The notes beneath the pieces are model-generated. The model ran no database searches. It was not told the origin of the DNA and worked only from the letters and a program-made list of their open reading frames with translations. From RGIG4097 sp937885645 (GTDB taxonomy: Bacteria; Bacillota; Clostridia; Christensenellales; CAG-917), in the NCBI GenBank assembly GCA_937885645.1, contig CALABJ010000028.1:1-64000 (forward strand): a stretch of DNA of 64,000 bases, read 5' to 3'. Made by a program: the position numbers and the translations under genes. Numbering within the stretch: the first letter of the stretch is position 1; each line of letters starts with the position of its first letter. This document shows positions 16,120 through 23,386 of this stretch, one piece after another.

Positions 16120-19100
16120 ATGAGAGTTTTGAAAGGTACACTCACGTTTGTTCTCGGCATCATCATGGGCATAGTGCTCTTTGTTGGTGCAATCGCTGGC
16201 ACAATTTATGCTGTTGCCACCTCTTTCACCATAGGTGATATCACTGAAAAAGTCGGCCTCACCGGTGAAAAAGCCATCTTTGACGAAGGCAGTGAAATCA
16301 CAAACAAAACCATCTGGGAGGTTGGTCAAGACCTTATTGCTGACGTGCAAAATATCGGCAATATGTCCTTGAACGAAATCGCTGAAAAGTACGGCCTTAC
16401 AAAACACACCGACAACTTTGGCGAAATCAGTGGCATTGACATCTCCCCTATCTTTGACGTGCCCATCAATCAGTTGAAGGACAACCTAGGGGTGATTGTG
16501 GACAACATAACCTTGAACGATATCGGCGAGTTTGCCGGTATGGATTTCACTGAATATGGTCTTCCTATCCTTGAAGACAACTTGTACAGTCCTGTCACAA
16601 AGGCTCTTGATGCAATTTTGAAATCCATTGACGGGGACAACATCACCCTCCGTCAAATTGAAGACAACTTTGGCATCACTCTTGGTGAAAACGCAATCTT
16701 CAACCAAATCAAGGACACTCCCCTCTCAACCTTTGGTGACGTCATCAACGGTATTGAAGTGGGCAAAATCATTGACGCAGACTGCGACAAGTTTGTAAAA
16801 CTTGGTGAAAACCAAATCTACGTCAAGGTGGACAGATATGAAGAAGTTATGGGTGACGAAATCGACCTCGTGAAAGAGGGTGCAGCCACCTACGTCTACG
16901 GAAGAAGCGGAGATGAAAACCTTGTCCGTGAACTTCGTTTTGTGAAGAAAACCACAACCGACGAAGAAGGCAACACCATTGACGTGGTTGACGAACACGG
17001 CAACCTTGTCTACAGAGTAGACAACACCTGCTATACTGCAACGGAAGACAACGACAAAGTGTACTATCGCTTCATTGAGTTTGAAGCATACGACCCTGAA
17101 ACAATGCCTGCCACAAGTGAGTTTTATGTCAAAGCATACGGCAACCACTTTGTGGAACTTGGCGGTGAATACGTACCCACAACAGACGGCTACGTGCTCC
17201 TTTCAAGTTTTGCAAAAAATGAGGGTGGCTCTCCCTTCACCACCGACGAAGGCAAAGTGACTGTCTCTAGCAACGTTTACGTCTATGACGACACTCTCGG
17301 TGCATTTGTCATCGCGCCTACATTTGGTCTTAATCCCGAATATGCACCTGCAACAAAGGATAGCCGTCTTGACGAAGGCTTTGACGGATACGTGAGAGTG
17401 CACGCAGGCTCCTCTGACGTGGCAATCCAAGTCATTGCATACACATCTGTCAGCGGACTTAACAACGCCACCGACACCCTTATGTCCTTGAAACTTGGTG
17501 ACCTCATCGACGTGACCGAGGACAGCGCAACAATTCTTCAAACCTTGAAGGACAAGCCCCTCAACAAACTCAGTGACAGCATTGACGACCTTATCCTTGG
17601 TGACGTCATTGAAATCACCTATTCACTTTACGCAGAAGATGAAAAGGGCGACTACGTGAAGATTGTTGACGGCGACAACTTCTATTATACTTTGTATAAT
17701 CCCACCCTCCACAGCGGTGAAACAAGATACACCAAGATGGCAAGCGGTGACCCCAATCACCCCGACTATCTCCTTGCAACAGAGGCAGAAATCGCCAACT
17801 CATCAATCCAAAAATTCTATCTTGACGAAGCCACCAACACTATGGTCAGTGGCACTCCCGCAGGCGAAAACCTCTACGTAATAGGCAGTGCATCAAGCAA
17901 GATTCTCCAACGTCTTGCAAGCATTTCAATCGGTGACTTCTCTGACGCATTCAATCTTCTCGTCCTCGGTGACGTCATTGACGTGGATATGGACACCTAC
18001 GAAGTTGTGCCCGCAGGCTTCGACTTCTCCACCGCAGCAGTTGACGACGAATTCTACACCTTTGACGGAAGCAAATATTGCATCTGTGACGATCCTGAAA
18101 CCAAGATTGCCACAGAAACCATCTACAAACTTGTTGAAAAGAGCGAAACAAGTTCAATCCTCAAAAAACTTGCTCTTGTCAAGGTGGACAATATGTCCAG
18201 CGAAATGGAAAGCCTCATTGATACAATGCGCCTTGACGAAGTCATGGACATTGACGCGGACGTCTATAAGAAAGTGACTGACACCAGTGACACCACAAAG
18301 ACTTACTACCGCTATGACGACGGCCTCTTCATTGACGTGGACAGCGACTATATCACAGCAAATCCCACCGAGACCTACTACGTCATCGTGGCAGAAGGCA
18401 CAAGCCACGCAATCGTGAAAAAGATGGCTCGCCTCAATATCGCAGATATTGGCAACCGTATGGAAGACGTCATCAACACAATGCGTCTTGACGAAGTCAT
18501 CACCATTGACCCCGTCCTCTATATGCCCCACGCAGAGGGCAAATATGTGTATGTCAGCAGTGGCAACTATTACACTTTGTACAACCCCGCAGTCCACGAA
18601 GACAGCACAAGATATATCCGTGTCACAAATGGTGACTTCACTTACCGCCTTGCAACTGAAGAAGAAATCGCAGACGGCAGTGTGACCAAATACTACTGGA
18701 ATGACACCGAAAAACGTATGGAAACCACTGGCAGCGGTGATGCCTACGTTGAAGCAACTTATTCATCACTTATGCTCCAACGTTTCGCTCGCGTCAAGAT
18801 CAGTGGGTTCTCAAACGCACTTGACGGGCTTGCTCTCTCAGACGTTATGGATATCGATGCAGACGTCTACAAGAAAGTGGCAGACACCAGCGACACCACA
18901 AAGACCTATTACCGCTACGACAACGGCCTCTATATTGAGGCAAACAGTGATTATATCACTGCAAATCCCACCGAAACCTACTTCTCTGTGGATTCATACG
19001 GCACAAGCCATATCGTCATGAAGAAGATGGCATATCTGCCTGTCACCGACCTTGGCAACCGTATGGAAGACGTCATCAACGACCTCTATCTCAAAGACCT

Positions 19101-20499
19101 TATGGACATCTATGAGTTTGACGTCATCAAAGATGACACCGCAAACTACGGCGTTGAAGGTGAATATCTTGTGCCTTACGATGACGACTACACCATCTAT
19201 GATGGTGACGAGGCTCACTACTTCTCTTTCATCCGTGATGACAACGGCAAGTATTATCTCCGTGAAACAATGCACTTTGCCCTCAATGAAGCACAAACAA
19301 ACGCTCTCAAAGACGGCGGTGCAATCACCTTTGACTACAAGCAACTGACCGATGCTGAAAAGGTGACATTCCTTGCACAAATCACCACACAAGGCAACGG
19401 CTATTACAAGGATGACAAGGGCAACTACCACCACAACCCTGCACTTTGTGCTTACATCATCACCACAGGCATCCAACACGGCAACACCGACGGCTTTGAA
19501 AACGTGTATATCCGTGAGGCAGGCACAACCGTTTCAATGCCTACTTTCGCAAATCCCGTCAATGGCGGAACAAAGATGCTCTATGTCAAGGTGCTTGGCA
19601 ACTACGTTGAATACAGCGCAACCAACCCTGTCCACGCAGACCTTGAAAAATATCTCCTCCTCAGTGACGGCTATGCCCTCGTTGAAGACAGCACCGCCGA
19701 CACAAGAGACAAATTCTATCTCAAAGCAGACGGCACTTTCTCAGCAGATAGCACAGGCGCATACGCAGGCCTCACCTTCATCAAAAACACCATCAAGTAC
19801 AGCAAAGGCGGAAAAGATTTCTACTATTACGCACCCCTTGACAGTGAATACAACCTTGCCGTGGGTCTTGGTGAAGTCATCCCCACCTTCTCAAAACAAA
19901 TGGCTTCAACCACCTATATCGCAACCGATGAAGCCAGCGCAACCCTTGCCTTCTACGACAAGAAGCTCATCGCAAAAGACGAAGTGCCCGATGATGCCAT
20001 AGACGTAGTCTACGTGAAGGAAACAATCGGCTATATCGTCAAAATCAACGGCGACAATGCTGCAGTCCTTGCCTTCCTCCAACTTATGAACGCAGGCACG
20101 AAGAAAGTGACATACGTGCAACAACAATCTGCACCGGCACTCAAAGCATTTGCTGTCCACGACGTCAAAGTCAACTCACTTGACACTGCCCTCAAGGAAT
20201 TCACAATCAGCGATATGATGAATGTGGCTCCCGACAGTTTGTTTGACGATGAAGAGATCAAAAACGCAAGCATCGACGACCTCGGCACAGTCTTCCAAAA
20301 CAAGTTGAAGAATATGACCATCCAAAACATCCTCGACTGGGGCAATATCACAACCCTCAGCGACGAAGTGCTGGCAATCATCGGTGAAGCAACCCTTGAA
20401 GACTTCTTCGCATCACTGTCCTACGCAAACGGCGACATCCACGTTGACATCGTCAAGTTGTACAACAGCATCTACGCTCGTCAAAACGCCGACGACTAA
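16120..20499 (+). CDS. 1459-residue membrane-anchored modular repeat protein
   Basis: A single N-terminal helix (about 8-33) without a cleavage site anchors a ~1425-residue exterior part with no recognisable enzyme. It alternates short helical modules and beta-rich inserts. A motif of the form L-x-L-x-(D/E)-(V/L)-(I/M)-(D/T/E)-I-D recurs near residues 457, 491, 614, 702, 788, 904, 989 and 1361, each preceded by a segment like ILQRLA.ISIGDFSDA. Inserts such as YKKVTDTSDTTKTYYRYD appear twice (near 709 and 912) and are nearly identical at DNA level (18249-18390, 18858-18996). AGGAG lies 6 nt before the ATG. It follows a CvpA-like gene. I do not recognise the family; a cell-surface or assembly scaffold is a guess. 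Confidence 0.85.
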   Translation: MRVLKGTLTFVLGIIMGIVLFVGAIAGTIYAVATSFTIGDITEKVGLTGEKAIFDEGSEITNKTIWEVGQDLIADVQNIGNMSLNEIAEKYGLTKHTDNFGEISGIDISPIFDVPINQLKDNLGVIVDNITLNDIGEFAGMDFTEYGLPILEDNLYSPVTKALDAILKSIDGDNITLRQIEDNFGITLGENAIFNQIKDTPLSTFGDVINGIEVGKIIDADCDKFVKLGENQIYVKVDRYEEVMGDEIDLVKEGAATYVYGRSGDENLVRELRFVKKTTTDEEGNTIDVVDEHGNLVYRVDNTCYTATEDNDKVYYRFIEFEAYDPETMPATSEFYVKAYGNHFVELGGEYVPTTDGYVLLSSFAKNEGGSPFTTDEGKVTVSSNVYVYDDTLGAFVIAPTFGLNPEYAPATKDSRLDEGFDGYVRVHAGSSDVAIQVIAYTSVSGLNNATDTLMSLKLGDLIDVTEDSATILQTLKDKPLNKLSDSIDDLILGDVIEITYSLYAEDEKGDYVKIVDGDNFYYTLYNPTLHSGETRYTKMASGDPNHPDYLLATEAEIANSSIQKFYLDEATNTMVSGTPAGENLYVIGSASSKILQRLASISIGDFSDAFNLLVLGDVIDVDMDTYEVVPAGFDFSTAAVDDEFYTFDGSKYCICDDPETKIATETIYKLVEKSETSSILKKLALVKVDNMSSEMESLIDTMRLDEVMDIDADVYKKVTDTSDTTKTYYRYDDGLFIDVDSDYITANPTETYYVIVAEGTSHAIVKKMARLNIADIGNRMEDVINTMRLDEVITIDPVLYMPHAEGKYVYVSSGNYYTLYNPAVHEDSTRYIRVTNGDFTYRLATEEEIADGSVTKYYWNDTEKRMETTGSGDAYVEATYSSLMLQRFARVKISGFSNALDGLALSDVMDIDADVYKKVADTSDTTKTYYRYDNGLYIEANSDYITANPTETYFSVDSYGTSHIVMKKMAYLPVTDLGNRMEDVINDLYLKDLMDIYEFDVIKDDTANYGVEGEYLVPYDDDYTIYDGDEAHYFSFIRDDNGKYYLRETMHFALNEAQTNALKDGGAITFDYKQLTDAEKVTFLAQITTQGNGYYKDDKGNYHHNPALCAYIITTGIQHGNTDGFENVYIREAGTTVSMPTFANPVNGGTKMLYVKVLGNYVEYSATNPVHADLEKYLLLSDGYALVEDSTADTRDKFYLKADGTFSADSTGAYAGLTFIKNTIKYSKGGKDFYYYAPLDSEYNLAVGLGEVIPTFSKQMASTTYIATDEASATLAFYDKKLIAKDEVPDDAIDVVYVKETIGYIVKINGDNAAVLAFLQLMNAGTKKVTYVQQQSAPALKAFAVHDVKVNSLDTALKEFTISDMMNVAPDSLFDDEEIKNASIDDLGTVFQNKLKNMTIQNILDWGNITTLSDEVLAIIGEATLEDFFASLSYANGDIHVDIVKLYNSIYARQNADD

Positions 20500-20519
20500 A
20501 CCCAAACAACAAAAAAAAA

Positions 20520-20537
20520 GCACTCCGTTTGGAGTGC
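20520..20537 (+). terminator. terminator of the giant gene
   Basis: GCACTCC-GTTT-GGAGTGC followed by seven or more T. Confidence 0.9.
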
Positions 20538-20559
20538 TTTTTTATTTTGCAAAATGTTT

Positions 20560-20660
20560 ATTTTGCAAAGTTATATTTCTTGCAAGCAAGAAAGTATATT
20601 GCTTCGCAGTTATATTTGCCTACGGCAAGTGATATTGCTCACTATGTTCGCAGTTGCTGA
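20560..20660. repeat. micro-hairpin ATATAAC repeats, inverse orientation
   Basis: Read on the minus strand this stretch contains TTGCCGTAGGCAAATATAACT, GCGAAGCAATATACTT and TTGCTTGCAAGAAATATAACT-like units, the same family as at 188-262. It directly adjoins the first of the tRNA-linked repeats. Confidence 0.65.
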
Positions 20661-20675
20661 TTAAAGTTATAAATC

Positions 20676-20784
20676 GGCGCCTGTTGAGGGCTCGACCACC
20701 GTGAATTAGCGAACTTGTGAGCGTCCACTGCGAAAAGCAGTGTCAACGGCAAAGCCGCGCACCGAAGGTGCTGGGGTCCAGTCC
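20676..20784. repeat. tRNA-Asn-linked repeat, copy A
   Basis: About 109 bp. The left end (GGCGCCTGTTGAGGG) equals the 3' end of the tRNA-Asn at 21129-21204, including the acceptor strand. Inside are hairpins CACTGC/GCAGTG, ACGGC-AAA-GCCG and GCACC-GAA-GGTGC. The right end is GGGGTCCAGTCC. The two ends are imperfect inverted repeats (GGGCTCGACC against GGACTGGACC). Confidence 0.85.
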
Positions 20785-20801
20785 TTAAAGCAAAACAAAA
20801 A

Positions 20802-20819
20802 GCACTCCGCTTGGAGTGC
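20802..20819. terminator. terminator hairpin between repeat copies A and B
   Basis: GCACTCC-GCTT-GGAGTGC with T-rich flanks on both strands (TTTTTG on minus). Confidence 0.75.
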
Positions 20820-20824
20820 TTTAT

Positions 20825-20930
20825 GGCGCCTGTTGAGGGCTCAACCACCGTGAATTAGCGAACTTGTGAGCGTCCACTGCGAGAAGCAGTGTCGTATGCG
20901 TAGCATAGTGGCATCGCCACTGGGGGTCCG
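20825..20930. repeat. tRNA-Asn-linked repeat, copy B, with exchanged stems
   Basis: Same ends and the same CACTGC/GCAGTG hairpin as copies A and C. The two inner hairpins are replaced by different but still perfectly paired ones: TATGC-GTA-GCATA and AGTGGC-ATC-GCCACT. Confidence 0.85.
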
Positions 20931-20951
20931 TTATTGCTTTAAGACAACAAA

Positions 20952-20975
20952 AAACCTCTTCGTTTGAAGAGGTTT
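20952..20975. terminator. terminator hairpin between repeat copies B and C
   Basis: AAACCTCTTC-GTTT-GAAGAGGTTT; on the minus strand TTTTTTG follows. Confidence 0.8.
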
Positions 20976-20979
20976 GTTT

Positions 20980-21089
20980 GGCGCCTGTTGAGGGCTCGAC
21001 CACCGTGTATTAGCGAACTTGTGAGCGTCCACTGCGAGAAGCAGTGTCAACGGCAAAGCCGTGCACCAAAGGTGCTGGGGGTCCAGTCC
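20980..21089. repeat. tRNA-Asn-linked repeat, copy C
   Basis: Nearly identical to copy A (a few substitutions, for example GCACC-AAA-GGTGC). It is the copy nearest the tRNA, separated from it by a terminator hairpin. Confidence 0.85.
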
Positions 21090-21106
21090 TTTAAGCAAAA
21101 CAAAAA

Positions 21107-21124
21107 GCACTCCGATTGGAGTGC
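21107..21124 (-). terminator. terminator of tRNA-Asn
   Basis: GCACTCC and GGAGTGC arms with a 4-nt loop, followed on the minus strand by TTTTTG, 5 nt past the tRNA CCA end. Confidence 0.85.
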
Positions 21125-21128
21125 TTTA

Positions 21129-21204
21129 TGGCGCCTGTTGAGGGACTCGGACCCCCGACACTGCGGTTAACAGCCGCATGCTCTACCGACTGAGCTAAAC
21201 AGGC
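21129..21204 (-). tRNA. tRNA-Asn (anticodon GTT)
   Basis: 76 nt including an encoded CCA. Acceptor GCCTGTT pairs with AACAGGC with discriminator G. The D-arm contains TAGCTCAGTCGGTAGAGC, the anticodon arm GCGGC-TGTTAAC-CGC shows GTT, and the T-arm is GGGGGTCCGAGTCCC. The three repeats downstream carry copies of its last ~15 bases. Confidence 0.97.
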
Positions 21205-21356
21205 ATAAACTTGATTTTGACTGTTTTGACCGACAAATCAAAAACAGGCATAATAAGCATTTTATTGCTGAATGCTTGTTTATAATAATCTTATTAAAGC
21301 CGTTTGTCAACTGTTTTTCAAAAAACTTGCTTAAAGTGGCAAAATTTTTGTTGCTA

Positions 21357-21385
21357 TTGAAACTTTCGTTTTGGTGTTGTATAAT
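21357..21385 (+). promoter_or_regulatory. promoter of the GNAT gene
   Basis: TTGAAA (21357-21362) and TATAAT (21380-21385), 17-nt spacer. Confidence 0.85.
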
Positions 21386-21401
21386 CTAGAAAAGGTATTT
21401 T

Positions 21402-21953
21402 ATGGCAATAAGACAACTTCAACCAAAAGACAAAGAGAATTGTAGGACAGTTTGTCATCAGACCGCAACTGCACCCAAGTATGTCAAATCTAAAGATTTG
21501 GTGTGTCTTTTGTATTGCGACTACTATGTGGACAACGAGGCGGACAACTGCTTTGTTGTGACAGATGATGACGACAATGCAATAGGATATATCCTCTGCG
21601 CAGAGGACCAAAAGAAGTTTGACAAAGGTGTCAAACCCTATCTTAAAAAGGCAAGAAAAATTGATTTCTTTGACGGACTTATGCCCATCCTTGAAAGCGT
21701 TGCTTTCAAAGGGTTGTGCAAAAAGTATCCTGCGCACCTTCACATTGACATTTTGCCCATAGGGCAAGGTCAAGGGCACGGCTCTAAGCTCCTAAAAGCC
21801 CTAGAAGAGCATTTGCGCGCAAAAGGCATAAAAGGGGTTAGGCTTGGTGTTGGCGGTGACAACACGGGCGCACATCGCTTTTACGAACGCAACGGTTTTG
21901 TGCTGTTGAAGAATTTGGGCGGTATGGGCAGAATATACGGCAAACAACTTTAA
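21402..21953 (+). CDS. GNAT-family N-acetyltransferase
   Basis: 183 residues. The acetyl-CoA pyrophosphate loop is visible as GQGQGHGSKLLKALEEHLRAKG (about 127-148), followed by VRLGVGGDNTGAHRFYERNGF, the typical GNAT C-terminal strand and helix. The substrate is unknown; an amino group of a protein or small molecule is expected. AAAGG lies 6 nt before the ATG. It has its own promoter and terminator. Confidence 0.9.
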   Translation: MAIRQLQPKDKENCRTVCHQTATAPKYVKSKDLVCLLYCDYYVDNEADNCFVVTDDDDNAIGYILCAEDQKKFDKGVKPYLKKARKIDFFDGLMPILESVAFKGLCKKYPAHLHIDILPIGQGQGHGSKLLKALEEHLRAKGIKGVRLGVGGDNTGAHRFYERNGFVLLKNLGGMGRIYGKQL

Positions 21954-21972
21954 TCCTTTCACAAAACAAAGA

Positions 21973-21990
21973 GCACTCCAATCGGAGTGC
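21973..21990 (+). terminator. terminator of the GNAT gene
   Basis: GCACTCC-AATC-GGAGTGC followed by seven T; the same stem as at 20520, 20802 and 21107. Confidence 0.9.
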
Positions 21991-22006
21991 TTTTTTTGTT
22001 TTATCT

Positions 22007-22035
22007 TTTACGGAATTTGTCTATATTTATATAAA
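22007..22035 (+). promoter_or_regulatory. candidate promoter of the ncRNA
   Basis: TTTACG (22007-22012) and TATAAA (22030-22035), 17-nt spacer. The predicted start falls on the first bases of the long closing stem of the RNA candidate. Confidence 0.55.
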
Positions 22036-22036
22036 A

Positions 22037-22159
22037 AACGCGATATTGCGATGCATAGTGCGAAAGATACGTTGAGAACAGACCGACGCGTACTTGCCGT
22101 ACGTGAGGGTTGGGCTCGGCGTGTCTGACAAAACTAGGCGCGCAATAGCGCGTTTTTTT
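22037..22159 (+). ncRNA. candidate structured ncRNA of about 123 nt
   Basis: AACGCGATATTGCG (22037-22050) pairs with CGCAATAGCGCGTT (22141-22154) with a single mismatch, closing the whole element. Inside, CAGAC (22079-22083) pairs with GTCTG (22123-22127), and CGTAC (22089-22093) with GTACG (22099-22103). The 3' end CGCGC-AATA-GCGCG plus seven T is itself an intrinsic terminator. No reading frame is apparent. The shape is reminiscent of 6S RNA but shorter, and no conserved motif of 6S, SRP RNA or tmRNA is seen. A simple alternative is a terminator with elaborated spacer for the converging genes. Confidence 0.5.
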
Positions 22160-22706
22160 AGTGCTTGAAGATGAAGACAGGTATAGGCGGTTCCTTCTTC
22201 CAATTATGAAAATAGGTGACTAGCACTTGATAACGGCTGTCGTCAAGGGTTTTCAGCCAAGGGATGAGGGCGTCTTTTTCTTCGTAGCCACTGTCTCCGC
22301 CATAGTAGATGCTGACACACATGACACCGCCACTCTTCAAGCAGTCGAGCCCTTTGAGGATTGCGGTTTTTGTGCTGTCAAAATGGGTGTAGATGCTGTG
22401 GTCGCCGTGAGGAAGATAGCCCAGGTTGAAGACTATGCTGTCCGCACTTTCCTTCTCTACGTATTCATCCATATTGGCATGGCTGTCAAGGACGAGGGTT
22501 GCGGTCTTGCCCTCTTTTTCAAGAAGTTCTTTTGTGGAATTGATTGCGCTTTCTTGTATGTCAAAAGCCACCACCTTTCCCTCCTTTCCAACAAGGTCGC
22601 AAAGGAAAGAAGTGTCATAACCTCTGCCTGCGGTGGCATCAATTGCCACTCCGCCGAGGGGTGTATATTTTTTCAAAACTTCGTGGACGATATAGAGCGC
22701 GTTCAT
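22158..22706 (-). CDS. mnmM: MnmM/YtqB-type SAM-dependent methyltransferase (PF06962)
   Basis: 182 residues. Class I fold with the SAM motif AIDATAGRGYDTSFL (about 20-34), acidic residue in VVAFDIQ and the family block FNLGYLPHGDHSIYT. PF06962 members were first called rRNA methylases; YtqB/MnmM was later shown to complete the mnm5s2U34 modification of tRNA. The ATG overlaps the stop of the upstream small membrane protein gene (ATGA), with GGAGAGGA before it. The stop codon touches the candidate ncRNA. Confidence 0.88.
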   Translation of the reverse strand: MNALYIVHEVLKKYTPLGGVAIDATAGRGYDTSFLCDLVGKEGKVVAFDIQESAINSTKELLEKEGKTATLVLDSHANMDEYVEKESADSIVFNLGYLPHGDHSIYTHFDSTKTAILKGLDCLKSGGVMCVSIYYGGDSGYEEKDALIPWLKTLDDSRYQVLVTYFHNWKKEPPIPVFIFKH

Positions 22707-22999
22707 TTTTTGTCCTCTCCGATGGCGTTGACTTCACCAAGAACTTTGTTCAACTTTTTCAGTGCTCTCACGTGCAGGACGATGACTGCTGAGGTGACAC
22801 CGACACCCACTGCCAAAAGCACGGAGCCCAAGACATAGCCCCCTGTTGTGAGAAGATATATCCCTGCGCCACACATGGCAAGAGACACCGCAGTGAGCAC
22901 TGCTGAAAGCCCCCATTGCTTTTTGATATTCTTCTTTATTTTGGTGATTGCTTGCTGTTTTCTTTCGGCAATATATTGTTCAAATTGCTTGTCGTCCAT
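22703..22999 (-). CDS. small two-helix membrane protein, unknown
   Basis: 98 residues. A basic N-terminal part (about 1-28) is followed by two membrane helices (about 30-50 and 56-76) and a charged tail. AAGGA lies 6 nt before the ATG. Its stop overlaps the methyltransferase start by 4 nt, so the two are cotranslated. No family recognised. Confidence 0.75.
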   Translation of the reverse strand: MDDKQFEQYIAERKQQAITKIKKNIKKQWGLSAVLTAVSLAMCGAGIYLLTTGGYVLGSVLLAVGVGVTSAVIVLHVRALKKLNKVLGEVNAIGEDKK

Positions 23000-23041
23000 A
23001 TCATTTCCTTTTTGCGTTTGTTTTCTAAACGGAGGTTTTAT

Positions 23042-23155
23042 ATGGCAAAATCCGCTAGATTAAGTATGTTTTTTGTTGTTTTGTCAATAATCGCACTATG
23101 CGCACAGTCAATGATTCAATCCTCATCACCAAAGAAAGAATACACCGTCTTGTAG
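23042..23155 (+). CDS. possible 37-residue hydrophobic peptide overlapping veg
   Basis: An ATG at 23042 has GGAGG 6 nt upstream, stronger than anything in front of veg. The peptide (MAKSARLSMFFVVLSIIALC...) would be a short basic N-terminus plus one membrane helix. It overlaps the first 19 codons of veg in another frame and covers the promoter of the divergent operon. It may be a real small protein or a leader that positions ribosomes for veg. Confidence 0.35.
   Translation: MAKSARLSMFFVVLSIIALCAQSMIQSSSPKKEYTVL
23059..23087 (-). promoter_or_regulatory. promoter of the small membrane protein-mnmM operon
   Basis: TTGACA (23087-23082) and CTTAAT (23064-23059), 17-nt spacer. Confidence 0.6.
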
Positions 23156-23334
23156 GCGTGCCCCTCGTTGTGAAGGTGATGTCAGGGAGGGGAAAATCCT
23201 CTCTGTATCACGGTGAAGTGACGGCTGTTTTCCCTGCGGTGTTTTCAATCCGTACAGACTCTGGCGAGGTGAAAACCTTTTCATACAGCGACGTCCACAG
23301 TGGCAACGTGCTCTTTCTAAAACCCAAAGATTGA
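23098..23334 (+). CDS. veg: Veg family protein
   Basis: 78 residues matching the Veg family (PF06257): a short helix, LVVKVMSGRGKSS (compare LTLKANGGRRK), then VFPAVFSIRTDSGEVKTFSYSDVHSGNV (compare YPSVFVV...YSYTDVLT). Veg is a small beta-barrel protein strongly expressed in Bacillus and linked to biofilm and sporulation control; the mechanism is unsettled. No ribosome site precedes ATG 23098, and a start at an internal Met near 23110 is possible. Followed by a bidirectional terminator. Confidence 0.75.
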   Translation: MRTVNDSILITKERIHRLVGVPLVVKVMSGRGKSSLYHGEVTAVFPAVFSIRTDSGEVKTFSYSDVHSGNVLFLKPKD

Positions 23335-23362
23335 CCTTTGATTGCACTTTGTTATTCAAAAA

Positions 23363-23381
23363 GCCCGCCTATTTGACGGGC
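23363..23381. terminator. bidirectional terminator of veg and the subtilase gene
   Basis: GCCCGCC and GACGGGC arms around ATTT. The minus strand continues TTTTTG and the plus strand TTCATTTAT. Confidence 0.8.
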
Positions 23382-23386
23382 TTCAT

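Noticed and set aside
20676..21089. Additional tRNA or tRNA pseudogenes in the three repeats
   Set aside because: Only the 3' acceptor end and part of a T-arm-like sequence are present; D-arm and anticodon arm are missing in all three.
22037..22159. 6S RNA, SRP RNA or tmRNA identity for the ncRNA candidate
   Set aside because: The closing stem resembles 6S, but the length is short and no diagnostic motif of any of the three could be found by eye.
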